Numbered from the stretch's first letter, positions 23,401-37,629 are shown. The stretch is 64,000 nt of DNA from Diploscapter coronatus (GCA_964036155.1 OZ038423.1:33867249-33931248), one strand, 5' to 3'. A program made the numbers and translations. The notes: generated by a model from the sequence alone, not told the origin.

Positions 23401-23786
23401 TATCTGTCAGGCTCCTGCCCCCGATTATGTCTCTGGTCCCTGCACATCAAGCACACCAGACGCATGATTTGATTTCAAAATTGACTTGGCCTCAAGCGTC
23501 CGATTATAACCTCGTTACATCTTCTGCAGCTGTCAAGATATCCCAGACCAGCGATTTTTGGACAACAAATTTTATATTCAAAATATCACAATGCAGGCTA
23601 TAAATTTGCAAAATAACAGAACATGTAAAACTTCAAGAAAAATCATTTTGTACTCATGAATCATTTCAGTTTTCTCGTGATATGCGGTCGCCAAACCTTC
23701 AAATGCCACGTCAAGAAGCACTGCAAAAGATGATTGGAAATTTATATGCGAGAGGAGATAATTTGGACGTAAGATTTTCTTTTTAA
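20497..23786 (+). CDS. Candidate small secreted peptide, two exons over a 3.1-kb intron (tentative)
   Basis: Seen: exon 20497-20583 encodes MGRTLRASFILLILAI and continues to FPSVNADY, a textbook signal peptide, then GTAAGT in phase 0. The best in-phase partner I see is 23,670 onward, after ATTTCAG, encoding FSRDMRSPNLQMP and QEALQKMIGNLYARGDNLD, followed by GTAAGA or by read-through to TAA at 23,784. Read through, the product is 67 aa with a mature part of about 40 residues. Inference: a secreted or neuropeptide-like precursor. I do not recognise the family. Other possible second exons exist at 20,690 (after TTTTATCAG), 23,412 and 23,541, and a possible third at 24,111. The first exon is the solid part; the join is a guess supported only by phase. 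Confidence 0.4.
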
Positions 23787-26700
23787 TCATAATGACTCAT
23801 GAAATATTATATCCTGGAAAGATAAGCCTATCTAATTATTCATTGCATTATCGATTATATACCTACTAAAATTTATCGGGTGTATGTTCAAAATTATACC
23901 AAGAATTGTCTGAAGTTTTCATCCTCAAACTAAAGATAACAGGTATAATCAAACGTATAAATGAAGATTCGAGGGCATTCAATCAACTCGAGACATTAAT
24001 AGTCAAATCCCCTACGTTCATTTAACTTACCTTACCCTTACCCACTTACTCCTATCCTCTATCATATCCTTAACAGTTGTAATTGTAATTTGTATAATCT
24101 TCCTCATTAGAGGTGGCCTGAAACAAACAATTGTATGATTCTTGAAATGTATCAAACTTGTGGCAGAATGAAGTTCAGTACCCAACATGTGATTTCTTCT
24201 ATGGAGTTATTGCTTTGGTACGCAGTGGCATAGTAGAATATTTTTGGTGCGCAGTGACCATGCCCTAAATTTATCCAGCAAAATTCAGTGACAAAAATGT
24301 AACGAATTATGATTTTAGGAGGCAACCAACGTGCGACGACAAATCTTCTCCCGTAAATTCTGGAAGCGATAGAAACAAGGTCATCCACTTCATTCCCTTG
24401 ACTACACTACGTGCCGTCTTCAAATTTAGCCATCAGAATTCGATTCCAAATCCAAAAATCAGATAAAAATGAAACATCTCATATCTCCAATTTGCCGCAA
24501 TTCCTCTCAACAATCTTCGAAATTCACTTGTTCACACGAAATTCTCCAATAAAAACAGACACTTCAAACGTATCAAAACATCACAATAAACATTCTCGCC
24601 TGTTGACTTTCTGTTTGTTTCCATAAATGTGTACTACTATGAGTTTCAAGATAATGTTTAGAAATGGGCGGATTTTTACTGAAAAACTGAGGAAAAGTCC
24701 GCAAACACAATAAATATTGTTCACAATGATTCCTAACTAATATTCCGATAGTCCTCTGCCATCAATTGAGCTTTATCTAATTGTGAATAATATTTATTGC
24801 ATTTGCGGACTTATTCCGATTTATCCTTTTTACCTTATTGGCAATTAGAATGCTCATTTCTGATTCTTATTTTGGAATGCCTTGAATTCCTTTGTTATTT
24901 ACAATAGTTGATTTACGCTGAGTTAGAGTGAGGATAAACGTGTTCAATTGCGGCTGAAGTTTAATGCGAAATGCATGGTGGGCGAATATTCTCAGAGATC
25001 GCTTCTTTAGAAGTTAAAAATCGAAGGGAATTTGTATTTAATTTTGTTTGTGCTCGGGAATCGCGAATCTCGTGTCGAGTTTCAATCAAGTATGTATTTT
25101 GCATTGTATTCTTTGCAAGAAGAGACACCTATTTGAAAGGGCTACAATTTTCATTTTATTTTTCTGGTACGTTTACATAAATCTGTCTGGCGTCGGTCTG
25201 TATCATTTATTTGCAAAGCCGAAAAAAGAATCAAATGTCTTACAATTTTTTGCAAAAAATCCCGAAATATTTGTTGAAATGTTTAAGTTGCTTTCAGAGA
25301 AATTGCTAATGTTAATATATAAATAGTTCTAGATATGATTTCGAACGTGCATATTTCTAGATACTAGACAATAGATTATCATAGAAGAAAATATTTGAAC
25401 TAAAATGGTCCCGAATATTTCAAAACCCATAAAAACGCCAATTTTCCATAGAACGGAATAGTTCGACGTTTCAATCGTCCTTTTATTATTATGGCAATCT
25501 TTTCTCCTCTGCCGAATTTTCTAATATTAGAAAATGCGTTCGTCCTCTGATTTTGTGATATGTGGTGGATTTTCAAAGATGGCCAATTTGTGTGCAAAAT
25601 ATGCATTACGAAATGCCGCGAGATTGGAGTTTTTGCGGATGGAATCACCGACAAATTAGCCGAAATTGTCGAGCAATTAGTAGGGTGCGAAATAGAAAAA
25701 CGCGAGAAAAAGACAGAGGGAGAGGAAAAACGAAGGAAATAAGTAGAAGGGGAAGGATTGAGCCGTCCAAACTTGCCAAAGGCAAATCTTAGAATCCTGA
25801 ATGCCGACTAAGGATTGCCTTCCAAATGTCTCTCTGCCTCTGAATCTGTTTTTTCCATTGCCTTTCTTCCAACTCAATCCCTTTGGTGATGTAATTGGCA
25901 CTCCAATCCAACCCTCTTTGACCCAATCCACTCTATTCTGCAGTTTGTTCGTTTTTCCATCAGTCAGCAAATTTCGTTTGCGATTTTTGTTCGCTTTTGG
26001 ATTTTGAAAATTGACTTTTTCTTAAAGTTGAATAATTTTTATCGTGATTTCTGACAGCTGTTTGTAATCTTTTCAAGAAAATTGTTTTCAACATGAGTTC
26101 GTTGCTAACTGTTTTCCTATTTATAAAATGTTTGATATAAATTTAGAAGTCTACCCAAATTTTATTGATTTCAAATTGTCACGTTCACTCCATTTCATCC
26201 CTAAATATTCCCTCCCTCTTTTTTGAATGTGAATTATCATAGAAAATGAGCTCGTAGAAGTATCAAAGGAATCATTGTGATAATAAAGAGCTGGACTTTG
26301 AGCATTGCAAACATCCTAGGCAGTTTTTATATCCCATTGTTTATTATGTAAGCGAGCTCTGATACATTTTGACGTGAAATGAATAGAGGTGTTTGATGTA
26401 TTGAACAGTGCTGAATGCATCCAAGAGTTATTAGATATTAGAACAGAGAGGGGATAAATGATGAAATGGAAATGGGATAAATGAAGGCTCCTCGCTCATA
26501 ACGCTGGATTGTAATAATATGTGGCCACTCGAATATCATTTTCAGAGGTTCGAGAAAATATTTTCATCATCATGCTTAAGCATAGGCGATGAAAACAGGC
26601 TGATGTGTTTAGGTTGATTAGATGAAAACGAATCCCGAAGCGAACTGAAACCTCTGTTCACATGTTCATTATCAAATGACACAGATGTGCAGACATAGAA

Positions 26701-29700
26701 TATTCTATGTTTGTCTTGCAAACTATCCAATATTCTCTAACTAACGCCTTTCATTGTGTTGCTTTGAGAGTTTCGATAGTTAGCAGAAAATCTTCTCATG
26801 CACAGCGCTCTTTTTCGGAAATTGATAATATCGCAGCTTCTAAAAACTAGAAAATGGTATTGTCGGTGGCCGATCAGTTGAGATGCAACTAATGATATCT
26901 ATTTTGGTGCAATTAAATTAGTGAGTTATTTGCATCCGAATTGACAAAATGATTTTATTCAAAGGTTTTCATATTCTGAAGCAGATTGGAAACATGTAGT
27001 GCACATTTTGCATATTCTATTTTGTGTATTATCACTTAGTATCAATTTATCGGTCTTTGTCAATATAGCGTGGAAAAACTTTTCACTTACTCGTCATTGT
27101 CCGAATTAAAACAAAGAAAATTAATAAAAGTGGGCATTCCGTTTGAATAATGATTTTTAACGCATGCCGCGACGGGAGAGGGAAGCGCACTGTTCGCAAA
27201 TCATAGACGCAAAGTGACACATGCAAGATTTATCTCGGGACGACAATGGTGAGTATATATTATTCCTCCTAATTGCGACCTTGCAAAATTTTCAAATTAC
27301 CTCATTTATCTAGCATTTCATATTTTCTGATGATTTAGTAAATTAATGCTTTTCCAAAAATATTACTTCCTTCTTCTTTTCTTCCAAATGTTTTGGTGCA
27401 TGTGTGGCAACATTCTAGTGAATATGGAAAGATGATATATTTTAGAGTCGGAATATATTTTTGTGAATAATTCATTTGGATGTATGTTTTGGACATCTCT
27501 CATCCGTCTCCTCGATAATTTTGAACCTTTCTGTCGTCTTTTCTGGCAGAAATACCAACAAAATTTACTTCTCTCGATTATCGCGTGAATTGTTCGAAAT
27601 TTTGCCTGCTGTTCGGCAGCAGTTTTGTCCTCCCATTTCCCCTCTGCAATTTTACTGGCTCTCCGCTCATTTATGCTCATTTAGTCAGGGCTGCTAGACT
27701 TTTTCCTATCTGAAACTTCTAAAATTGTTCAACCTTTGATATTTTGCATTATAAAAGGAAGTTTAGTAGCGCGGAACACACTTTTTGTGAAACTTTTTCG
27801 TTTGTATACGATATTTTTCAGCATTCTATTGCCTAATTACTTTGCAATATCTTTAGTGAAATGATTTTGTCTAATTTTTTTCTTCTTCAAATTCATCGCT
27901 AAATAACTCATAGCGTCTAACTAAATAGTTTGGAAAGGAGATTTCCTATTCTAGCATCTTCTAAAAATGCGTGGATTTTTAATGGAAACAATTGCAAAAA
28001 AAAAATCAAATCTCCAGCAACTTTATGCAATTTGGAAGCGGAAGAAAAATTTCCAGAAAGGCGAACGCTTTCATTTTATTCCATTGGATATTTTTTCTAC
28101 AAGTCTCTGCATTTCTTCGTGGATCTGTGAATATTCACTTTCGACCTTGCGGGTTTTCTGGGTCTATGCCTCTATGAATTCTGCATTCTCACGCCATTTC
28201 ATTCATAATTTAGCCTTCAGAACATAGAATCGTTGTGGAAGTAGGGAGTGGGGGAATTTGGCCTGTCGGGTGGTTGCTCTACAAATATTGCCCCCTTTCC
28301 TCGTCCCTGGCCCAGCCCTACTTTGCACATTCCACTTGGTTTGTGTTCTCCTGCTCATTAGTTTTCCAGCTTTAGCTGCTTATGCTGTAATGCGATATGG
28401 CGCAGGCATTTTTGGCTCGAGCTTTTTGGCATAAATGTGCTTTGTCTCGGCCCTTTCTTCGCCAAATCTCTCGTTCGCTTTTATTATTTCTTCCGATGGG
28501 ACCGAGTTATTTCTTTTGGTGGTCGAATGTATGATTTTTCGACCCCTGGAAAAGTTCATTCAGCTTACTTATCATTCATTTGGAAATTTCGTGCAGTTTA
28601 TATTCAGGAAATCTGATAACGTAAAAACTGGATGATTATTAGGAAAAGCAGCAATTGTATCCTTGCTGAGCCCTAGAAATTTTTTGAACGATTCTCATCA
28701 TTTGCTACCATTAGAATCTGTAAATATCACCAGATTTCTGTGTAGAGCCAATCATAAAATTATGCAACATTTACAAGGTTCAGTCGATTATGATTTTTTC
28801 TCATACCAAAACCTAAAAGGCAAACAATCGAGAGTCCGTTTCCTGCTGTTCGTTAGAGAAGTCGTTCCTGTTTTCCACCAACTATTTTCTTTCGATAAGT
28901 TTTATTGATTCAAGCGTCACTATCCTTCAAAGATATTACATTTCTTTCGATCCGTATTTTTTGCATTCCGATTTCAAAATATTTTGAAATCGAAGAAATT
29001 TTTCTTCACAAGCTTGAATATTTTCAAATGTTTTCCTTTTGAGCGCCTGTTTGCAAAAAAATCGTTCTTGCTGATATTGCAAATTTCCATTCGGTTTACG
29101 CAAATTTTCATAAACTATAAGATATTTTCATTATTATTATCGCTTCTGAGAACCCCCCAAACTCATTTCGCCCTTCCGAAATCTAGCCTGGTCGAGTGTT
29201 TTCTCAATTCCTCGCCTAATAAATTCTGCTGCTAATCATACTGGAGTGTTGCTATGAGTATGAATAATTGACGAAGCGCCGACGCCCTAATTCTCTTATC
29301 GTCTTTCGGTTGTTTGAGCGTTGTATTTTGGGTTGATGGCCTGTAGGCACGAATAGACTAGAAAAAATAACGAAAAAAGCGGATAATTTTCGAGCTTTCG
29401 CTGATGCCTCTGCCATTTTTGGAGTGGATTTCTGATCTCATCTGGAACGATGATTTATTGCGTTCTCTTTCCATATTTTTTATTTGTATCCGTTGTCGAA
29501 TTTCAAAAGAGAAAATTCCAAAATTATCCGATTTTTACAAATTTCACTGATAACAAATAGAAAGCTTTCCTTCATTCTATAATTTTATCCCTATTATATC
29601 AAATCTTATCCTTTATCATCTTCTGTTTTGCACCGTTTTTGGAAATTCGATTCGCAAAATTGTTTCTTGTCGTCTTAACGTTGAATTTCTAAAGAGATTA

Positions 29701-32700
29701 GGTTCTATTTTTGCTCGTTGGACTGGGATAGTTTTCTAAGTCTGTTTTGCCCTATTATAAAATTAATCATAAACCTGCGCATACTTAGCTCGTAATTCTC
29801 TGGTTCTCAGTGGAATAAATGGCGTGTACGTTTTTATTCCAAGAAGCTTTAGAAGACGAGAAAAACTGTGTGGGGATGTGCGGTTAATTTTGCGCTTTTT
29901 TCAGTGGCAGCGTTTTCCTGCAACCCGTTTCTTGCCCATTGTGTCAAAAGCAGTTGCGGCTCTTCATTACATATCTAAATCAGTCTTCAGTCTTTCGGTT
30001 CACATTCTCTAATTCCAGTATTATGAATTTGCCCCATCTCCCAATGTAGCCTTTATTCAATCCTTTTTTGTCGTATGTATTCTCCTCCTCCTCCTCCTTC
30101 TTCCTTCCTTTCGTTCTAACCACAACTCTATCAATTTTATTTACACATTATTCATTTACGAGCGGGTGCGAGAGAGAGCCAGTCCCGGCCCATCCCTCTT
30201 CCCATTTCCCCTTTCTGTTTCCCTTTTTACCCCTTACTGCCTTTTTTACCGCATCCAGTTTTTTTCCTATGCATCTTCATCATCATTCACTTGTTCCTTA
30301 GTCGTCTATTTTTCTTATTTTCTCCTGTTTCAGTTCGAAATCCATCCAATTCTGTGTACGTTCTATCTTATGCAAAGTACTCCCCTCTCTAACTCTCTAG
30401 TAGAGCTCTTTTCCATGTGGGGTTTTACCCTTTGTCGTTGAATTTTAGTGCACCCACCTCTACTCCGCCTTCGCGTAGTCTATGTGACTGGATTAGGTTC
30501 TCGGTTTCAACCAGAGACTAGATAATTCTCTCGTTTTTTCCAGAAACATCATCAACCTTTTCCATGTTTGCTTTTGATTCTGCATCAAAATTCTTTCTTT
30601 GTTTTTCTAAATTGCAAATTGAAATTGATAGTAGCACACATTTCTTCCAAAATACCCGCCGTTTTTTGCCTACATAAAAGTCGATGTTTTTCTTCAGCAT
30701 TTGCAAATTTCAAATTGATTGAATCTTTTCAGTTTTTCCCACCTTCACATGTTTTTCGAGCTTGCATAGCTCAGGCGCCGCTGTTGTTTGTATGATTGAA
30801 TTTGTCCTAAATGATCGCGTTCCCTTTAATTCGCTTCTCTTTTTTACTCTTCAGATTCTGATTCGATTCTCAATAAATTTATCTCGTTCCTTCTTTCTTC
30901 CAACGCTGATTCTGGTCCCTTTTCTTCTGCCTAGGCTCGTTTTCCTTTCTAGTAACTCTGTCTTTTTCTTACTTCGTCAATCTGCTTGTGTCGCATTTGT
31001 TCAGTTTCTCACGAACACCCTTGCCCTGGCCAGGTTCCTGTCCTCCTCCCCAGTCTCTGTTCGAGTTTCTGCTCGATTTACCGCTGTTCTTGCGTGATTC
31101 CGTTTGATCCCCGTTTCTCACGCGATTCGCCTCAATCTTGTCGCTAGCCAAATTATTTCGGGAACAACTAAACTCGTCGCTTTTTGCATTGAGATGTTCA
31201 CTTATCCGAGACCAGGTTTCGTGGAATTCATCAAGGCGCAAAGTGTAAAGAAGTGACGATAAAAATATCGTTAAATCGTGATAAATTTTGAAAATCTGAA
31301 AGCTATACGAAATCATGACTTGTTATTATATTTTACATTTTAAAATTAGGAGAGTTCGAGACGATCTCAGTAAACATCAACATATCTTTACGGTTTAAAA
31401 ATGTTTTTATTAGAAAAAAATACCCTATAAATTTTACCGGGAGAAACTGACTTTTTGTGAAGGGCCCAAAATTTTACCTACCTTAAAATTTCGATGAAAA
31501 ATAAATTGAATAGCATGACAATATATATCCATCGCTTGGAAAATATTATCATGCGAGAAGGAAGGAAAAGGTCTAATAAATTAAAATTCTATTCGAATGT
31601 GGTGGGAGTTATTTGGGAGCTCTCTTCAATTTTTTCCTCCTATTTTATTCCCGTCAAAACTCGGCCCTCGAGTCGCTCCGGCCGCTGCCGATTTTCTTTG
31701 TTCTTTTGATTATTTTCTCCTTCGACTCTCCTCCCACTGCGGCAATTTCATCGGCGCTTTGTTTTATTTGAAATATATGAAGACTGAAGATAGGAGAATT
31801 TGAACTTAAGAATTAGCGAACTGAGTTTGACTGGGTTTAATTCATATATCATCTTTGACGAGAACGAGCCTCTTGTGACACGTTATTTTCGAAAATTATT
31901 AATGCCATCCAAAAACTCAAGAATTCCCGAATAACGAGGGAACTGATCTCGTATGTAGTCTATCCAAAGAAGTTCTCTGGGCATTCGGCAGGAGTAATTC
32001 TGCCTAATTCAAGGTACTTCGATATTTCTCCAAAAATTATTACCCTTTTCTGATCCTAATAAGGAAATGAGTTAAGATACTGGTTCTCATAAAATTCTTT
32101 ACTCTATTAGCGTTTTATAGGTTGCTTCTAAGGGAGATCAAAATTTAGAAAGCCCACATTTTCTGAGAACTCATCTACTTTTTAGGAGCAGTCGTTTTTC
32201 TCATGTGGAATATTCCACGTTCTTCATGATTCGACTGATTAGTCCTCAAGTTCTCCTCCAAATTGGCTAATCCTAATCTCGAGCCTCAGCCATTCAGCCT
32301 TTATCCTCTGTTCGTTGCTCTTTATCAATATGAGAGTTTTTTTTTCTCTTTGAATTTCTCGATGTATATTCCCTTCTCATTTTATCATTTGTACATTATT
32401 CACATTCACATACTTGCATGCATTTATTACATCACCTTTCTCTCTTCCATTCCATCCCTCTGCATTTTAACTCTGTCAGTGCAATTGCACTCGGTGATTT
32501 TTGAGCTGTCAATTTTTTCCTAAATATTTTTCTTTATTTACAGTAACTAAAATCCATGAATAAAATTCGTACTTCTTGAGATTTCTAATTTACATTTTTC
32601 ACAACTATTGATTATTCAACTTCGCAAAATATCGTTTCATTATGGCGAAGATCGTTTTCAAAGTTACACTATTTTCAGATCTCCTCTTATTGAATAGGTG

Positions 32701-32721
32701 CTCTAAAGTTCCTTCTATGTG
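23787..32721. other. Large non-coding tract, pyrimidine-rich on + strand from about 27 kb
   Basis: No convincing multi-exon gene is visible on either strand. From about 27,300 to 32,500 the + strand is markedly T- and C-rich, most strongly at 30,050-31,100, the bias seen in sense-strand introns elsewhere in this window. An ATG at 27,222 opens a 28-nt exon-like stretch ending in GTGAGT. Its phase would fit an acceptor at 32,748 in the receptor gene, so this could be a long first intron. A MITE lies at 24,694-24,814. A CT-rich tract at 24,020-24,060 resembles one at 61,080-61,140. The numerous short open frames look like shadows of low-complexity DNA. Confidence 0.4.
24694..24814. repeat. Inverted-repeat element (MITE-like), 121 bp
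   Basis: Arms read AAGTCCGCAAACACAATAAA at the left and, as complement, AAGTCCGCAAATGCAATAAA at the right. The match continues over about 34 nt with a few differences. There is no coding capacity. I could not define a target duplication. Confidence 0.65.
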
Positions 32722-35700
32722 ATGTTTTCCCGCAACATATCAGTGAACGCGTCGGTAGTGGCCTCGTTCGACGACTTGATCGCGTATCACATCGTCAATG
32801 CCTGTCTCGGTTCGGCCTGTCTCATGATCAACGTTCTCCTTCTATTTATATTCCTCTCCTATCCGCCCTTCAGACGGAAATACGTCGTAAGTTCATTCGA
32901 ACTCTTTTGTCCCTCAAAAATTGTCTTGGAAACGATTATAATAATTCATAACATTTGACCCAAGTATATCCACTGTAGGACATTTTGGGATCCTTGAAGA
33001 ATATTTCGGAAACAAGCTATGTTGTTATTGTTCAAAAATGTCAAACTTTCGAAACTATTTTGACAAGGATGGGGATAAGATATAAATATTTTCGATTCTG
33101 TAGAATGCCAATGACAAATGAAAAAGATTGAGAATTTCCGCTAACATGTGATTTCAGCTTCTTATATTGTTATGTATCGGCGACTCGATCAATAGTCTGG
33201 CGACAGTGCTAACCGGACTGAACAGAATTTATCTCTATTCGACTGCGATGCGCACTTTGACTCTGCCCGTTCGAAACTCTCTCGAATGCGCCAGTGAATT
33301 GTGGCTCATCATCAAATTGATAGGTACAATAACACAAGTTATCATATTGAACGAGAATTATGCGTCGGTACATTGAATAGGAAAAATATCAAAGGTTTCA
33401 ACACAATGCTGACCGTCTAGTTACAGTGGTGCACATAAGTTTGGAATATTTTGTGATATTGATGTATGCCCAGCTTATTCATTTATAGTGATCAGATCCG
33501 ATTAAAATTTTGTGCACATATTGGGCTACATAAGAAATGACTGTATGACAGATTTCAGGTCGATTCGAATCATACTTGGGATTTTCAGAAGTTTTGAAAA
33601 TTTTTCATCATAAGCGAAAATTTTCAACTTTTGAAAAATTCCTGCGGTCCATATAAGTGAGCTACAAAGCTGGTTAATGGCGCGTTTTAGCATTGATTTA
33701 TTCGAATAATGGAATATTTTGAAATTTGATGACTTTCAGGAGATTTGCTAATACCAGTCTGCACATTTTGGATGGGAGTTGAACGATTTACTGCAATAAT
33801 GTTTCCCATTTTCTACCGATTGAGTGTCGATGGAAAAGCTGTGAAGTAAGAACTACATTTTAGGCAATTTATAGTTTGCCTTCTCATCCTAAGATTTGCA
33901 AAATTGTTGCTATGCTCTTCAGGAAAAATTGCAAACTTTTTCAATCGTCTACTGAAAGGTTATGAGAACGTGTTATTTGGAGAGTCAAAATGAGCAAAGC
34001 ACGATGGTTAAATATTAAAACCTGAAAATACTTACCTAGGAAACACATAAAAAAAGTATTTCCTACCCATTCTCATCTATACCATCTGAAAATTTCACGC
34101 AGCTACATCTAGACATGTAAAATAAGATGAAAATGAGCATGATATCACCGCTACTCTTCTTTTTCAAGAATTATATCACTGACCGGAATTTCTCATCAAT
34201 TCATGGTTCTTTAGATTCGTATTCATTCCCGGAATCTCATGTATATTCGTGGCAGTCTCAATGGTGATTGCATTTTCGATAGCAGCCAACTCGGACCGTC
34301 CCGTGCATTTCTATTGTGGAAGGAAGGCCGCGTTCGGAGAGAACTTCGGCACGTTCATCTATTTGTGCAACATCGTATGCAATCTCGCAAGCAGTATCCT
34401 CAATGGGGCAGCTTATCTACGAGCCAGACAGCTATGCAAAATACAGTGCGTCATTTTATCGTCTATTACGATTTCTTTGAAATTTTCCTACATATTTTTT
34501 CCTGATCTACAGACGGGAATATATTTTCTGTGTCATTTTTATCAGCACTAATTTGCCGATTTTATTTACAATATCAAAAATACTGAAATGTGCAATGGTT
34601 ACGTCCCGCAAATTTGCGCGCACAAGAAGACCTGTGACTCAAATGATAAAAATCAAAATACGCGTCCTAGGAAAAAAGTTCTATTTCCACGCCGTAGTAG
34701 TCTAGATTATTTTTAACTTGAGCTAGAATTCGAAAAATAGTTTCAGAGTAATAGGAAATTGTGCACTTTTCCAGTTATTTGCATCGTTTTTAACGAATCA
34801 GAAAACCAGCGAGAGGAAGAGATTTATGACGGGAAATGCGGTATTTCCTTCAAGAATCTCAGACAAACAGAAATAGGCTCTGTGCAACCAACCTTATGCA
34901 TTTTCTTACGAGATTTCTTACAATATAATAAAGAATGGATTGGATAAGTAAATTGAGAGATGTGATAAATGCCAAATTCAACAAATCGGAAATTTAAAAA
35001 TATAAAAGCTTTCTGTATTTATAGAACATTGATAAATCTTTGAGAATGATTTCATCTGAACGTTATAACATTCACACGTTTTTCGTTAAAATTGATATTT
35101 TTCAAACTTTCTTCTTCATAATACTGCAACATTTTGATGACAAATTTATCACATCTTTCATCTCACTAAATGCCCCATCTGATTCATAAATCCGTTAATT
35201 TGCTCTCACATTGTAATTTACAGATGTCGAATGCAGCGACAAGTGGCCATAATTCGTTATTATCTGCTGATTTCACTGCTATCGACTTTGCTCGTTTCCC
35301 TGCCAAATGCCATAGCCCTCTTCCAGCTCTACGTTCAGAGGGTCGGAGATTCTGTTAGCAAACCTGCATCTTGGTAGGAAGTTCTTTTATGACTAGTAAT
35401 AAAATGATGCGATAAAAACTAGCTTGTGAAATTGAACCTAAATTGAGCTAAACAATGTGTTTAGAATTAGATAAGTCTGACTTTCGAAGCGAAAACACAC
35501 AGTTAGATCGATCAACGAATTGCATAGAATTTTCATATGAATTTCGAACGTTTGATAGAAGAATGCTTGATAAATCTCATAATAAAATTTTATGGCTACT
35601 TCTCTTTGCATTATATGAAACGATGCAATGTCAGCAAATTTTGCATCTTCTAGAAAATATGAAATTTGAGATGTTTGTTCCAAAAATAGCATAAATTCAT

Positions 35701-37091
35701 ATTCGCGCAGTTTATTTAGTCAATATGATGATGCAAATTTAGGTTGCAAACGACGAACAGCGGATTGCACTTTTTCTGTTACTTGATATTGAATCGGGAA
35801 TTTCGTCAGAGGGCCTTGATTCAGCTGAAATTGCGAGAGCCGCAGGAACACTCTTACTCAAGTAAACATTTCATAAAAACATGCGGATTATGCAAAATGA
35901 ATAGTAGAAAAGTGCAACAATTCATGCTATTTCGTTATTTTTTCAATAATTCCTCCATTGACAGAATGTGCACAAATGTGGGTGTACAAAAAGGTATGTG
36001 GAGATGTGAAGATGAGAGAAATTGAGAAGATTTGATATAGGATTATGGGAGAATGGGTTGATTTTGTATATGTGAATGTTTTAGCAGATTCGCGCGCTTG
36101 CCGAATTCGAATCAGCCACAATGTTTCGTCTATTAGTTTATTAAACGTATGCCTGCCAGGGCTACACTTAGTTTTCTGTAGATGGTGGTGGAGGAAGTAG
36201 GAAGATGGCCAGTCAGTTGAGGAGAGATGAAGATTGGTAATGAGGCCTGGAGGTTGGGAGAGATAAATGTGGATTTTGGTTATCGGCTGACTGACGGATG
36301 TATGTTAACTTGGGAGCTTCGAGTAGAGTGGACATAGATCGATTGGAGATTAGGGTTTTGGGCCAATTGCAGGACCATTTACTGCACAAGAGTTTTCAAA
36401 TTCACTACCAAGTTATTTATCCTAGCTCCCTATCAAAACAAATTAACTTCGCCGTCAATTGGCTGATCAACGCGCAACTTTTATCCTCACCAAAGCTGCA
36501 TTTCCTGAAAATCGATTCACTTCTGCTTCTTCATTCTTTTTTTGCTACACTCGACTCACATCTGTTCAATTTGACATTAGCCATATTCATTCAAAATATG
36601 CGTTCGATTTGCAGAATGCGGAGGACAAATGAATGAAATAAATGATATCCACATTCACATAAAATAAATGCAAAAAAGTTATGAATGCAACGTTTCTGCC
36701 AAATTTCTAGCATTAATCTTCAAACTGAAATTTATGACATCCATTTGCGCAACAAATCCAAAAATGTTGAAGATCCATCATCATTTCAAATAGGTTATTT
36801 GAAATTAGTTGGTAGTGGGGGTTGCATTCAAAATATTTCTTTGATAATTCTCTCACTATTCTCCAAATTTTCAAATAATGCCAGGGTTATGGGTGAAGAT
36901 CAATCTGGGTTCAAATGAATAACGTTAACAGGAAAAAATAATTTACGCAGCCGAGTTTTATTGAGAAATAATTTAGGCAATAACATGAACTATTATACAG
37001 AAAAATATCCAGTTTAAAGTGCACATTCTCACGTTTTTTTCTTTCAGAGCAACACCCTGACGACTGTGACGCTCCTCTGCACCGGCCGTAG
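32722..37091 (+). CDS. Seven-transmembrane chemoreceptor-like GPCR (about 326 aa)
   Basis: Seen: exons 32722-32886, 33158-33323, 33740-33845, 34215-34445, 35224-35373, 35743-35861 and 37048-37091 join in phase. Seven hydrophobic segments follow in order: TM1 before SYPPFRRKY, TM2 from LLILLCIGDS, TM3 ending GVERFTAIMFP at the DRY position, TM4, TM5 ending RARQLCKI, TM6 RYYLLISLLSTLLVSLPNA, and TM7 before ILNREFRQRA. An N-terminal glycosylation site (NIS) and a Cys in the second outer loop fit a rhodopsin-like receptor. Known: nematode SRSX-type receptors look like this; the ligand is unknown. Two ends are possible: splicing at 35,862 to the exon at 37,048 (a strong CTTTCAG acceptor), giving a tail with QHPDDCDAPLH, or read-through to TGA at 36,023. 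A distant 5' exon near 27,222 is also possible. Confidence 0.8.
33426..33460 (+). repeat. Remnant of a Tc1/mariner-like transposon end
   Basis: The stretch starting CAGTGGTGCACATAAGTTTG, preceded by TA, resembles the terminal repeats of Tc1/mariner elements. I found no matching opposite end within 400 bp, only a decayed GGAATATTTTG in the same orientation near 33,711. It lies in intron 2 of the receptor gene. Confidence 0.3.
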
Positions 37092-37629
37092 TCCCTATGT
37101 TTCAACTTGGCTAATAGGCTGAATAATCTCCTCAGATAAACAACCACTCAGGGTCTACGATGCTAATTATATTCACACAGCCATGAAAATGGCTGCTGCT
37201 TCCAAAATTCTGCGTAAATAAATGCAGCTGTGGATATGACAGGCAGTTTTATCTGGTTATCTCCCAACACGAACACGATATTCATGCATTATTCAAGGAG
37301 AATCTCATGATTTGTAAAGAACTCTCCCTCGCCTTCCATTGCATTTCCGGGTTCCTCTAATTACACAATATATCACCAAATGTGTACACTATTTCAAAGT
37401 ACGGTATATCACTTCGTCCATTCATACGAGTCGCATTCTACTAGCTTTTCATATGACTATTTATTTTCTGTGTATCATGTTTATACCTTGTTTCGATACT
37501 TGTGGCGGTGTATGTGCAGATGAGGATAAATATTTTGCGACTATGTATTTTTATCGAATTTAAATTTAAACAAAATCCAGATAAAATATTCATTTTAAAT
37601 AGTACAAGTTTGGATAGTTGATAAATGGA
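37092..37629. other. Convergent spacer between receptor and ABCD-like gene
   Basis: AT-rich spacer between the 3' end of the + strand receptor and the 3' end of the - strand transporter. It holds no credible exon. Both genes terminate towards it, so it should contain both 3' UTRs. Confidence 0.5.

Noticed and set aside
27930..28227. Overlapping short frames after 27.9 kb
   Set aside because: Three frames open together in T-rich DNA, no splice context; treated as background.
36298..36636. 112-codon open frame between receptor exons
   Set aside because: It lies inside the likely last intron of the receptor gene and shows no motif; the neighbouring exon at 37,048 explains the locus better.
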